From positions 30,463 to 94,462 of the forward strand of contig NZ_CATYWO010000010.1 in NCBI RefSeq assembly GCF_958405655.1: 64,000 bases of DNA. The letters run 5' to 3'. This document shows positions 27,168-35,190 of the stretch, piece by piece. Every line of letters begins with the position of its first letter. Position 1 is the stretch's first letter. Under the pieces are notes generated by a model that was not told the DNA's origin, made no database searches, and saw nothing but the letters and a program-made list of their open reading frames with translations. A program made the translations under genes and the position numbers. Origin of the DNA: Ralstonia condita. Lineage in GTDB: Bacteria > Pseudomonadota > Gammaproteobacteria > Burkholderiales > Burkholderiaceae.

Positions 27168-27853
27168 GCCAGCAGCTCCGGCAAGTGGCGCATGTCAGTA
27201 AAGGTGCGCGTCGCGCCGGCGGCAATGAGCGGGCCGGGCGCGTTGCGGCCCGCGTAGGCCAGCACGGTCATGCCCGCGGCGTGTCCGGCCGTGACGCCCG
27301 TGGGGCTGTCTTCGATCACCACACAGCGGGCGGGCGCAACGCCCAGCCGGCTTGCAGCGAGCAGGTACACGTCGGGTGCGGGCTTGCTGCGCGCGACTTC
27401 GGTGGCCGAGAAGATGCGGGCATCCGTCGGCTGGAAGCGGTGGATGAGGCCCGTGCGGTTCAACTGCAACTCCACCTTCATGCGATCGGCGCCGGAGGCC
27501 ACGGCCATCGGCAGGCCCAGCGTCGACAGCGCATCGATGGCATGCGCAATGTACGGCACCGCTTCGACTTCGGCTTCCAGCAGTGCGTTGCGGCGTGCGT
27601 GAAAGGTGGAAAGCCAGTTTGGTGGCAGCGGCGCGCCGCGCATCTCGGCAATGGCGTCAAGCTCTTCGCGGATGGCCTTGCCGAGAAAACGCTTGATCGA
27701 ATCTTCCAGGCTGATGCCGATGCCGAGTTCGTTCAGCATCTGCCAGATCAGGCGGTTGACGAGGGGTTCGCTGTCGACGAGCACGCCGTCGCAATCGAAC
27801 AGGATGGCGTCGAAACGGGGGTGCGGGCGCGCCGATTGAGGGACTGCAGTCAT
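27164..27853 (-). CDS. HAD-superfamily phosphatase/phosphomutase-like hydrolase
   Basis: 229 residues with all four HAD motifs: motif I FDAILFDCDGVLVDSEPL (nucleophile and acid Asp), motif II MAVASGADRMK, motif III Lys in ATEVARSKPAPDVYLLAA and motif IV CVVIEDSPTGVTAGHAAGM. The helical cap after motif I places it with beta-phosphoglucomutase/phosphoglycolate phosphatase-type enzymes. The substrate is unknown. It overlaps both neighbours by four bases (rhodanese upstream, YchJ downstream), a tightly coupled trio. Confidence 0.88.
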   Translation of the reverse strand: MTAVPQSARPHPRFDAILFDCDGVLVDSEPLVNRLIWQMLNELGIGISLEDSIKRFLGKAIREELDAIAEMRGAPLPPNWLSTFHARRNALLEAEVEAVPYIAHAIDALSTLGLPMAVASGADRMKVELQLNRTGLIHRFQPTDARIFSATEVARSKPAPDVYLLAASRLGVAPARCVVIEDSPTGVTAGHAAGMTVLAYAGRNAPGPLIAAGATRTFTDMRHLPELLA

Positions 27854-28254
27854 GCTTTCTTCGTTGGTTTTTCGTAAGCGGCAACCGGCGCGCCGGCTGC
27901 CTTCCAGGCGGTGAAGCCGCCCTCGATATGCGCCACGCGGTCCAGCCCCATGTCCTGCACGGTCTTGGTGGCCAGCGCGCTGCGCCAGCCTGCCGCGCAG
28001 AAGAAGACGAACGTCTTGTCGGCTGCAAAGGCGGGCTTGTGATACGGCGATTCCGGGTCGACCCAGAATTCCAGCATGCCGCGCGGCGCATGCAGGGCGC
28101 TGGGGATCACGCCTTCGCGCTCGAGCTCACGGATGTCGCGCACATCGACGAACTGCACGTCCGGATCGTCGAGGAGCGCGCGTGCCTCGTCCACCGAAAG
28201 CGTGCGCACTTCGGACATGGCCTGGTCAACCAATGCGCGGAATCCCTTTTTCAT
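27850..28254 (-). CDS. Rhodanese-like domain protein
   Basis: 134 residues, one rhodanese domain. VQFVDVRDIRELEREGVIPSALHAPRG is the entry motif and FVFFCAAGWRSALATKTVQDMG holds the active-site Cys in a six-residue loop CAAGWRS, as expected of a sulfurtransferase. The domain ends with HIEGGFTAWKAAGAPVAAYE. No signal peptide. The ATG at 28254 (MKKGFRALVDQAM) is preferred to an upstream frame. It sits 19 bases after the DsbA-like gene and overlaps the HAD gene by four bases. Confidence 0.87.
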   Translation of the reverse strand: MKKGFRALVDQAMSEVRTLSVDEARALLDDPDVQFVDVRDIRELEREGVIPSALHAPRGMLEFWVDPESPYHKPAFAADKTFVFFCAAGWRSALATKTVQDMGLDRVAHIEGGFTAWKAAGAPVAAYEKPTKKA

Positions 28255-28273
28255 GGTCACGGCGGTACGCTCC

Positions 28274-28879
28274 TCAGACACGACCGTCGCGCAGCAGCGC
28301 TTCGATCTGGTCGAATCGATCAAAACCCCAGAACGCCTCGCCGTCGACAATCACGTAGGGCGAGCCGAACACGCCACGCGACATGGCCAGGTCGATCTCG
28401 GCCTTGAGCTGGTCCTTGATCTGCTGGCTGTTGGCGCCTGCGTTGAGCGCGGCACCGTCGATGCCCATCGCGTCGGCAATCTTCATCACCTCGGTCGGTT
28501 CGCCGATATTGACGTCGTCAACGAACAGCCCGCGATAGACAGCACGCGCAAAGTCGATGGCGCGGTCGCCGCCGTGATGATCGTGCACCCACAGCATGGC
28601 GCGGGCCGCGTATTGCGTGGGCAGCGGGAAGTGCGTCGGCTTGCGGTATTCAATGCCGTTGAAGCGTGCCGTGCGCTCGAAATCGCGCCATGCGTAATCG
28701 CCCTTGAGCGGCACCTGCGGCAGCGGGGAACCGCCGGTGGTCTTGAACACAACCCCCAGCAGGATCGGATGCCACGCCGTCGCCCGGTTGTACCGCTGGG
28801 CGAGTTCTTCCACGCGCGTGCTGGCGAAGTAGCCGTACGGCGATGAGAAGTCGAAGTAGAAATCGATGGCCCCGTTCAT
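28274..28879 (-). CDS. DsbA-like thioredoxin-fold isomerase (HCCA isomerase type)
   Basis: 201 residues, cytoplasmic. The start IDFYFDFSSPYGYFASTRVEELAQRYN is the 2-hydroxychromene-2-carboxylate isomerase/kappa-GST signature, in which Ser replaces the DsbA Cys. Later come WHPILLGVVFKTTGG, PLPTQYAARAMLWVHD and SRGVFGSPYVIVDGEAFWGFDRFDQIEAL (cis-Pro loop). Such enzymes use glutathione to isomerise aromatic or other substrates. No naphthalene genes are near. The ATG at 28879 follows GGGGAGCACATC. It lies 41 bases downstream of the acyl-CoA dehydrogenase. Confidence 0.87.
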   Translation of the reverse strand: MNGAIDFYFDFSSPYGYFASTRVEELAQRYNRATAWHPILLGVVFKTTGGSPLPQVPLKGDYAWRDFERTARFNGIEYRKPTHFPLPTQYAARAMLWVHDHHGGDRAIDFARAVYRGLFVDDVNIGEPTEVMKIADAMGIDGAALNAGANSQQIKDQLKAEIDLAMSRGVFGSPYVIVDGEAFWGFDRFDQIEALLRDGRV

Positions 28880-28920
28880 GATGTGCTCCCCTTGTTGTGC
28901 TGCCGCTTCCCCAAACATGC

Positions 28921-30051
28921 CTACGCCAGCGCGCGGGCAATCAAGATCTTCTGGATATCGCTCGTGCCTTCGTAGATCTGACACACGCGCACGTCACGGT
29001 AGATGCGCTCCACCGGAAAGTCGCTGACGTAGCCGTAGCCGCCGAAGACCTGGATGGCATCGGAGCAGACGCGCTCGGCCATCTCACTGGCATTGAGCTT
29101 GGCCATGGCCGCCTCTTTCAGGCACGGCAGACCGGCGTCTTTCAGGCTGGCGGCATGCCAGACCATCTGTCGTGCTACGTCCACGCGTGTGGCCATGTCG
29201 GCCAGGCGAAACTGCACGGCTTGGTGCGCAAACAGCGGCTGGCCGAAACTCTCGCGCTCCTTGGCGTACGCCAGCGCGGCTTCAAAGGCCGCACGCGCCA
29301 TGCCAACGCTCTGCGCGGCAATGCCGATGCGCCCGCCTTCCAGCCCGGACAGCGCCATCTTGTAGCCCGCGCCTTCTTCACCCAGCAGGCAATCGGCGGG
29401 GATGCGGCAATCTTCAAACACGATCTGCGCCGTGTCGGACGAGTGCTGGCCGAGCTTGTCCTCGAGCCGCGCGACGATGTAGCCCGGCGTGTTGGTCGGC
29501 ACCAGGAATGCGCTGATGCCGCGCTTGCCTGCGGCCTTGTCGGTCACGGCCATGACGATCGCCACGTCGGCATGCTTGCCGCTGGTGATGAACTGCTTCA
29601 CGCCGTTCAGGACCCAGTGGTCGCCATCGCGCACGGCCGTGGTGCGCAGCGCCGATGCGTCGGAGCCGACGTGCGGCTCGGTCAGGCAGAACGCGCCCAG
29701 CATCTCGCCGCGCGCCAGCGGCACGAGCCACTGCTGCTTCTGCGCGTCGTTCGCAAACGCCATCAGCATGCTGCACACGGGGCAGTTGTTCACGCTGATG
29801 ACGGTGGAGGTGCCGCCGTCGCCCGCGGCAATCTCTTCCAGGATCAACGCCAGCGACAGGTAGTCGAGCCCCGCACCGCCCAGTTCTTCCGGCACGGCCA
29901 CGCCATAGGCGCCCAGTTCGCCCAGTTGGCGGTGCACGTCTTGCGGGAACGTTGCATCGCGGTCCCATGCGGCGGCGTGCGGGGTGATCGCCTCACGCAC
30001 GAAGGTGCGGATGGCGTCGCGAATCATCTCTTGCTCTTGGGTCAGCAGCAT
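28921..30051 (-). CDS. Acyl-CoA dehydrogenase
   Basis: 376 residues of the FAD-dependent short/medium-chain family. FAD and substrate motifs are clear: GAFCLTEPHVGSDASALRTTA, WVLNGVKQFITSGKHADV and the C-terminal QVFGGYGYVSDFPVERIYRDVRVCQIYEGTSDIQKILIAR, with the catalytic Glu in YEGTS. It resembles butyryl/short-chain enzymes and would introduce the trans-2 double bond. The ATG at 30051 (MLLTQEQEMIRDAI) is the family start. Ten bases separate it from the upstream SDR gene; it belongs to the operon starting at the thiolase. Confidence 0.92.
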   Translation of the reverse strand: MLLTQEQEMIRDAIRTFVREAITPHAAAWDRDATFPQDVHRQLGELGAYGVAVPEELGGAGLDYLSLALILEEIAAGDGGTSTVISVNNCPVCSMLMAFANDAQKQQWLVPLARGEMLGAFCLTEPHVGSDASALRTTAVRDGDHWVLNGVKQFITSGKHADVAIVMAVTDKAAGKRGISAFLVPTNTPGYIVARLEDKLGQHSSDTAQIVFEDCRIPADCLLGEEGAGYKMALSGLEGGRIGIAAQSVGMARAAFEAALAYAKERESFGQPLFAHQAVQFRLADMATRVDVARQMVWHAASLKDAGLPCLKEAAMAKLNASEMAERVCSDAIQVFGGYGYVSDFPVERIYRDVRVCQIYEGTSDIQKILIARALA

Positions 30052-30061
30052 CGTTCCGGCC

Positions 30062-30775
30062 TCACCATTCAATGACGCTGCCGTCGTAGTTGCGGAACCC
30101 GCCGTTGTCGGCACGCGTGGCGCCGGCAATCACGCGGCGGATACCGGCCACGCTTTCCTGCGCCGTGATGGCCGCGCCCGCGCCGCCCATGTCGGTCTGT
30201 ACCCAGCCGGGGTGGAAGGTCAGGCACGTGGCGTTCTTGGTATCGATCGACACCCCGCGCAGCACCGCGTTCACCGCCGCCTTGCTGGCGCGATACAGCC
30301 AGCCGCCGTTGCCTGTCATGTCGCCAATGCTGCCCATGCGGCTGGAGATGACGGCGAGCACGCCGCCAGGTTCGTCTGCGTCATTGCGTCCGGCTTCCAC
30401 CATCGGCAGCACCGCAGGCAGCACGCTCATCGGGCCCCACACGTTGGTGTGCATCACGGCATCGAAGTCGGCCTGGCTGACGGGCGTGGCACCCTGCGTG
30501 CGCGGGCCGTAGATGCCCGCCACGTAGATCGCCACGTCCAGTGCTTCGCCGTCGAGCTTCCACGCGAGGCCGGCGACGGCGTTGGCGTCGGTCAGGTCCA
30601 GCACGTGGGTCTCGGCGCCCAGTGCCTGCAGCGCCTGGGCGGCGTCTTGCGTGCGCACGGTGGCGATTACACGCCACCCATCCGCGCGGTACTGCTTGAC
30701 GGTCTCCAGACCGATGCCGCGCGACGCGCCCAGGATGAGCGCGGTGCGGGTCCGACGGGACGTTGTGTTCGTCAT
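30062..30775 (-). CDS. SDR family oxidoreductase
   Basis: 237 residues of the classical short-chain dehydrogenase fold. TALILGASRGIGLETVKQY is the TGxxxGxG cofactor loop. YVAGIYGP replaces the usual NNAG. VISSRMGSIG holds the catalytic Ser and GGWLYRASKAAVNAVLRG the Tyr-xxx-Lys pair. HPGWVQTDMGGAGAAIT follows. It probably uses NADP(H). The substrate is unknown; its place between thiolase and acyl-CoA dehydrogenase suggests a hydroxyacyl or related compound, but C-factor-like SDRs look the same. 16 bases from the thiolase stop. Confidence 0.87.
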   Translation of the reverse strand: MTNTTSRRTRTALILGASRGIGLETVKQYRADGWRVIATVRTQDAAQALQALGAETHVLDLTDANAVAGLAWKLDGEALDVAIYVAGIYGPRTQGATPVSQADFDAVMHTNVWGPMSVLPAVLPMVEAGRNDADEPGGVLAVISSRMGSIGDMTGNGGWLYRASKAAVNAVLRGVSIDTKNATCLTFHPGWVQTDMGGAGAAITAQESVAGIRRVIAGATRADNGGFRNYDGSVIEW

Positions 30776-30791
30776 CGTGCGCGCCTTCCGT

Positions 30792-31988
30792 TCAATAGAG
30801 TTCAATGCCCACGGCCGTGGCCTCGCCGCCGCCGATGCACAGGCTTGCCACGCCGCGCTTGCCGCCACGATGGCGCAGCGCACCGAGCAGCGTCGCGATC
30901 AGGCGCGCCCCAGAGGCGCCGATCGGATGCCCCAGCGCACAGGCGCCGCCGTTCACGTTCACCTTGTCGTGCGGGATGTGCAGGTCGTGCATGGCAGCCA
31001 TCGGCACCACGGCAAACGCCTCGTTGATCTCGAACAGGTCGACATTGTCGGCGTTCCAGCCAAGCTTCTTGAACAGCTTGTCGATGGCCGTGACCGGCGC
31101 CGTGGTGAACCAGCCCGGCGCCTGCGCGTGCGTGGTGTGGCCCAGCATCACCGCCAGCGGGGTGATGCCGAGTTGCTTGGCAGTCGACTCGCGCATCATC
31201 ACCAGCGCGGCCGCACCATCGTTGATCGACGAGGACGAAGCGGCCGTCACCGTGCCGTCTTTCTTGAAGGCGGGCTTGAGCGAGGGGATCTTGTCGACCT
31301 TGATGCGGCGCGGCCCTTCATCGGTGTCGATGACGGTGTCGCCGGCTTTGCTCGAGACGGTGACGGGGGCGATTTCCCAGCGGAAGGCGCCAGACTCGGT
31401 CGCCTGCTGCGCGCGGCGCACGGAGGTCATCGCGAAGTGGTCTTGTGCCTCTCGCGTGAAGCCGTACTTCTTGGCGCAGTCCTCGCCGAAGGTGCCCATG
31501 GCGCGGCCCCCGCCTTTTTCGTCACGCTCGTAGGCGTCTTCCAGGCCGTCGAGCATCATGTGGTCATAGATCATGCCGTGGCCGATGCGGTAGCCGCCGC
31601 GGCCTTTCGGGATCAGGTACGGCGCGTTGGTCATGCTTTCCATGCCGCCCGCGACCACAACGTCCAGCGACCCTGCGAGCAGCGCGTCGTACGCATTCAT
31701 GGCGGCGCGCATGCCCGAACCGCACATCTTGTTGACGGTGGTGCAGCCGACCGACAGCGGCAGGCCCGCGCCGAGCGCAGCCTGGCGGGCCGGCGCCTGG
31801 CCCTGGCCGGCAGGCAGCACGCAACCCATGATGACTTCTTCGATCTGCTCGGGCTTCAGTCCTGCGCGCTCCACGGCCGCACGGATGGCGGTGGCGCCGA
31901 GTTGCGGTGCGGTGAGGCTGGCGAGTTCGCCCTGGAAGGCGCCCATCGGTGTACGGGCGGCGGAGGCGATGATGATGCGGTCGGACAT
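30792..31988 (-). CDS. Acetyl-CoA acetyltransferase (thiolase)
   Basis: 398 residues, full-length thiolase II. The three active-site blocks are VNKMCGSGMRAAM (nucleophilic Cys), GGACALGHPIGASGARL (His) and ASLCIGGGEATAVGIELY (second Cys). It condenses or cleaves acetoacetyl-CoA or 3-oxoacyl-CoA, so it can finish leucine and fatty acid breakdown or feed polyhydroxybutyrate synthesis. The ATG at 31988 follows an AGGAGATCGCA ribosome site. It is the first gene of an eleven-gene leftward run to bioB in which all gaps are under 45 bases. Repeat site 3 lies just upstream. Confidence 0.94.
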   Translation of the reverse strand: MSDRIIIASAARTPMGAFQGELASLTAPQLGATAIRAAVERAGLKPEQIEEVIMGCVLPAGQGQAPARQAALGAGLPLSVGCTTVNKMCGSGMRAAMNAYDALLAGSLDVVVAGGMESMTNAPYLIPKGRGGYRIGHGMIYDHMMLDGLEDAYERDEKGGGRAMGTFGEDCAKKYGFTREAQDHFAMTSVRRAQQATESGAFRWEIAPVTVSSKAGDTVIDTDEGPRRIKVDKIPSLKPAFKKDGTVTAASSSSINDGAAALVMMRESTAKQLGITPLAVMLGHTTHAQAPGWFTTAPVTAIDKLFKKLGWNADNVDLFEINEAFAVVPMAAMHDLHIPHDKVNVNGGACALGHPIGASGARLIATLLGALRHRGGKRGVASLCIGGGEATAVGIELY

Positions 31989-32074
31989 TGCGATCTCCTG
32001 ATGAGTGCTTGCGACATGTTCTGCACTGTTAGTGCAGGGTTTGTGTGTCTCTCGCTGTTGGGGTTGTTGTTGGT

Positions 32075-32285
32075 GGTTCACCCCTATTTCGTACCCTGCC
32101 GGGCACGACCTACTTTTCTTTGTCTCACCAAAGAAAAGCAGGCAAAAGACAGGCGCGCCCAAGATGGCGACCCCCTCCTTGAATTTTCGTAACCGGTCGG
32201 AGATGAGGAAAACTCGCTGCGCTCAGACAGTTCCCCATCTTTCTTCCGCCCGCTTACAAAAATGCAAGGCGCCATCCAGGGCAGG
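32075..32285 (+). repeat. Dispersed intergenic repeat, unit 3a
   Basis: Full unit of the same family. Hairpin ACTTTTCTTTG/CAAAGAAAAGC at 32112-32139 (one terminal mismatch), long stem-loop at 32177-32269 with loop CTCGCTGCGCTCAGACAG (32213-32230). The stem has a TGCAAGG end where the others have TTCAAGG. It is followed by the CAACGG/CCGTTG hairpin at 32291-32307. Confidence 0.85.
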
Positions 32286-32413
32286 TACGTCAACGGCCGA
32301 ACCGTTGGTGTGCGGGCCCGAGTGGCTCTTGTTTGTTGCAGTGTTGCTCGCTTTGCTTCGCGCCGTGCTGCCGTCTTCTACTGCACTCGTGGTCGATGGT
32401 TTAGCCGTTGGAG

Positions 32414-32504
32414 CCCTAGATGGCGCGCCTTTCTTTGCTTACTTTCTTTGGCAAGACAAAGAAAGTGAGTCAGCCCCGGCAGGGGATGAAACAAGGGATG
32501 CACC
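32414..32504 (-). repeat. Dispersed intergenic repeat, unit 3b (truncated)
   Basis: Only the outer part of an inverted unit remains: CCCTAGATGGCG is joined directly to GCGCCTTTCTTTGC, the hairpin ACTTTCTTTG/CAAAGAAAGT (32441-32466) and GGGATGAAACAAGGGATG. The whole long stem-loop is missing, as if deleted between the two GATGGCG/GCGCGCC-like ends. With unit 3a it occupies most of the 546-base gap between the thiolase and carbonic anhydrase genes; I see no gene there. Confidence 0.8.
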
Positions 32505-32534
32505 ACCAACAAAAAACCAAACAGACCCCAAAAT

Positions 32535-33215
32535 TCAAAACCCCACCGGACTCGGCACACTCCCATCCTTGCCGTAGTTCAACCAGGCATCGGCAAGCTG
32601 GGCATGCAGTTCCTCATTGGAACTCGCCGCCATGCCGAGGTTGCGCAACATCCCGTCCTTCACGCCGTAAATCCACCCATGCACCGTCAGCGGCTGACCG
32701 CGATCCCACGCGTCCTGCACGATCGTCGTCAGGCACACGTTGTTGACCTGGTGGATCACGTTCAGCTCGCACAGCCGGTCATGCTGATCCTGCTCGCGGA
32801 TCACGGTGCCGAGATACGCGTCATGCTGCTCCGCCACGTCGCGCACGTGACGAATCCAGTTATCCGCCAGCCCGAAGCGCTGCTTGGTCAGCGCGGCCTT
32901 CACGCCCGAGCAGCCGTAGTGGCCCACCACCGTGATGTGGCGGATCTTCAGCACCTCCACCGCAAACTGCAGCACCGACAGGCAGTTCAGGTCGGAGTGC
33001 ACCACCACGTTGGCAATATTGCGATGGACGAACACCTCGCCTGGCGGCAGGCCGATGATCTGGTTCGCGGGCACGCGCGAGTCAGAACAGCCGATCCAGA
33101 GGTATTCCGGATTCTGCTGGTTGGCCAGATGCGAGAAGAAAGCGGGGTCTTCGGCGTTGACGCGGTCGACCCACTTCCGGTTGTTGTCGAAGAGTTCCTT
33201 GATGCGATGCGGCAT
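32535..33215 (-). CDS. can: Beta-class carbonic anhydrase
   Basis: 226 residues. It interconverts CO2 and bicarbonate with zinc held by Cys-Asp-His-Cys. YLWIGCSDSRVPANQI contains the first Cys and the Asp-Arg dyad. HITVVGHYGCSGVKAAL contains the His and second Cys. PGEVFVHRNIANVVVHSDLNC is typical of the Can/YadF clade. Bicarbonate is the substrate of the LiuB/LiuD carboxylase encoded downstream, a plausible functional link. It is 21 bases downstream of aceK on the same strand. Repeat site 3 follows its stop. Confidence 0.95.
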   Translation of the reverse strand: MPHRIKELFDNNRKWVDRVNAEDPAFFSHLANQQNPEYLWIGCSDSRVPANQIIGLPPGEVFVHRNIANVVVHSDLNCLSVLQFAVEVLKIRHITVVGHYGCSGVKAALTKQRFGLADNWIRHVRDVAEQHDAYLGTVIREQDQHDRLCELNVIHQVNNVCLTTIVQDAWDRGQPLTVHGWIYGVKDGMLRNLGMAASSNEELHAQLADAWLNYGKDGSVPSPVGF

Positions 33216-33236
33216 GGTGTTCCGTCGTGTAGAGGG

Positions 33237-35063
33237 TTAGGCGGCGACGCGCCGCAGCGGTGTTGCTGCGGTGGTCTGTGCACCGGCGCCGTATCGATTG
33301 ACGAAGCGTTCGCTCGCGTCATATGCGTAGAAGTCGTGCGTCTGTCCGGAGAGCAGGCGGTCCTTGTATGCCTGCCACATGGCCGGATCGAAAAAATCCG
33401 CGTGGTGCTTGAGGAAGGCCTCGCGCACGCGGGCGTCGCCCAGCAGGAAGGTGCGGTACGTCTCGGGGAAGATGTCGTGCGGGCCCACGCTGTACCAGAC
33501 CTCGCCGGACATTTCTTCCTCTTCATTGCGCGGCTGTGGCACGTGGCGGATGTTGCAGTCGGTGAGGTATTCGATCTCGTCGTAGTCATAGAAGACCACG
33601 CGGCCGTGGCGCGTCACGCCAAAGTTCTTGTACAGCATGTCGCCGGGGAAGATGTTTGCCGCGATCAGTTCCTTGATGGCGTTGCCGTATTCGATGATGC
33701 CGTGCTCGACTTGCGCGTCTGTGCCTTCGTGCAGCCAGATGTTCAGCGGCGTCATGCGGCGCTCGATATAAACGTGGCGGATGACGATCTCGTCGCTGCC
33801 GTCTTCGGCGCGCTGGTACTCGACCATCGACGGCGCATGCTTTTCCAGTTCCTTGATGAGGTCCTCATCAAAGCGCGAGAGCGGGAAGGCCACGTCGGAA
33901 TACTCGAGCGTATCGGCCATGCGGCCCACGCGGTCGTGCCGCTTGACGAGCTGGTACTTGCCCTTGATCTGCTCGCGCGTGGTTTCCTTGGGCGGCGGGA
34001 AGGTGTCCTTGATGACCTTGAAGACGTACGGGTACGAGGGCAGCGTGAACACCAGCATCACGAGGCCCCGGATGCCGGGCGCGATGATGAACTTGTCCGA
34101 CGAGTGCTGCAGGTGGTGCAGGAAGTCGCGGTAGAAGAGGTTTTTGCCCTGCTTCTGCAGGCCAAGCGAGGTGTAGATCTCGGCGCGCGGCTTGCGCGGC
34201 ATCAGGTCACGCAGGAACGTCACGTAGGCGGACGGAATCTCCATGTCCACCATGAAGTACGAATGCGTGAACGAGAACAGGATCATCAACTGTTCCGTGT
34301 GCAGCAATACGGTGTCGAGACGCAGTTGACCGTCGGCGTTGCGCATGATCGGTACCGCCAGCGGGTATGTCCTGTCGCCATTGATCACACGCCCGATGAT
34401 GTACGCCGCCGTGTTGCGGAAGAACAGCGACGACAGCACGTGGATCTGGAAATTTGGCGCGATGCGGAAATCGCCGAAGTGTTCTTCCACGGCACGCATC
34501 AGGTAGCCGATGTCGCGGCCCAGGTCCTCGAATGGTGCATCGAGCTGGAAGTTGTGCACGATGCGCTCGAAGCAGTCGCCCAGGCCTTCGCGCGAGCCAG
34601 GATAGTAGGCGCGGTAGGTCGGCTTGGTCGGGGATTCTTCGTTCTCGATGTACTCCGTCGAGATGGCCGGCCGCACGAAGATGAAGTCGTTGTTGAAGTA
34701 CGAGCGATGCAGGATGCGCGTACACACCGAGTTGAAGAAGGTCTCGGCGCACTCGGGCTGGTGGTGGTTGGTCAGCAGGCCGATGAAGTGCAGCTTGATC
34801 TGGCGCCAGATCTCGTCGTCGATGTTCTCGGCGTCGTACTCGTCTTCGAGAATGACCGACGCTTCACGTACGCGCTCGTCGTAGTAGGCGATGCGGTCGC
34901 GCTGTAACTGCTGCAGGCCGGCCCAGTCCCCTGTCTCGAACGCCGTCTTGGCCTGCACGCTGACTTCTCGGAACAAGCGGTAGTGCTTGTCGAAGCCGTC
35001 GAGCATCGTACGGGCGACGTCAAAGGCGATTTGCGACGAGAGCAGCTTGGGGAAATGGGACAT
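33237..35063 (-). CDS. aceK: Isocitrate dehydrogenase kinase/phosphatase
   Basis: 608 residues, full AceK length. The bifunctional enzyme phosphorylates and dephosphorylates isocitrate dehydrogenase, sending carbon to the glyoxylate shunt when acetyl-CoA is the carbon source. An N-terminal regulatory half is followed by the kinase core, with RGLVMLVFTLPSYPYVFKVIKDTFPPPK (nucleotide-binding Lys), and a later NIFPGDMLYKNFGVTRHGRVVFYDYDEIEYLTDCNIR (catalytic Asp and DYDE metal site). The ATG at 35063 starts MSHFPKLL. No aceA or aceB is in the window. Cotranscribed with can. Acetyl-CoA made by leucine breakdown gives the location sense. Confidence 0.96.
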   Translation of the reverse strand: MSHFPKLLSSQIAFDVARTMLDGFDKHYRLFREVSVQAKTAFETGDWAGLQQLQRDRIAYYDERVREASVILEDEYDAENIDDEIWRQIKLHFIGLLTNHHQPECAETFFNSVCTRILHRSYFNNDFIFVRPAISTEYIENEESPTKPTYRAYYPGSREGLGDCFERIVHNFQLDAPFEDLGRDIGYLMRAVEEHFGDFRIAPNFQIHVLSSLFFRNTAAYIIGRVINGDRTYPLAVPIMRNADGQLRLDTVLLHTEQLMILFSFTHSYFMVDMEIPSAYVTFLRDLMPRKPRAEIYTSLGLQKQGKNLFYRDFLHHLQHSSDKFIIAPGIRGLVMLVFTLPSYPYVFKVIKDTFPPPKETTREQIKGKYQLVKRHDRVGRMADTLEYSDVAFPLSRFDEDLIKELEKHAPSMVEYQRAEDGSDEIVIRHVYIERRMTPLNIWLHEGTDAQVEHGIIEYGNAIKELIAANIFPGDMLYKNFGVTRHGRVVFYDYDEIEYLTDCNIRHVPQPRNEEEEMSGEVWYSVGPHDIFPETYRTFLLGDARVREAFLKHHADFFDPAMWQAYKDRLLSGQTHDFYAYDASERFVNRYGAGAQTTAATPLRRVAA

Positions 35064-35190
35064 GGGCGTGCGCGGCAGGTGAGGGGGCCAAAACAAGCGA
35101 TAGCGAGCGGCAACAAGCTAGATTGTATGGGCTTCGCTGTCCTGCATTCGCTCCTTATCCGTTTCGCCTAGGGTCCCCGGTTCCCGTCAA

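Noticed and set aside
32604..34907. Plus-strand frame of 767 codons opposite can and aceK
   Set aside because: Antisense shadow; both real genes have complete catalytic motifs.
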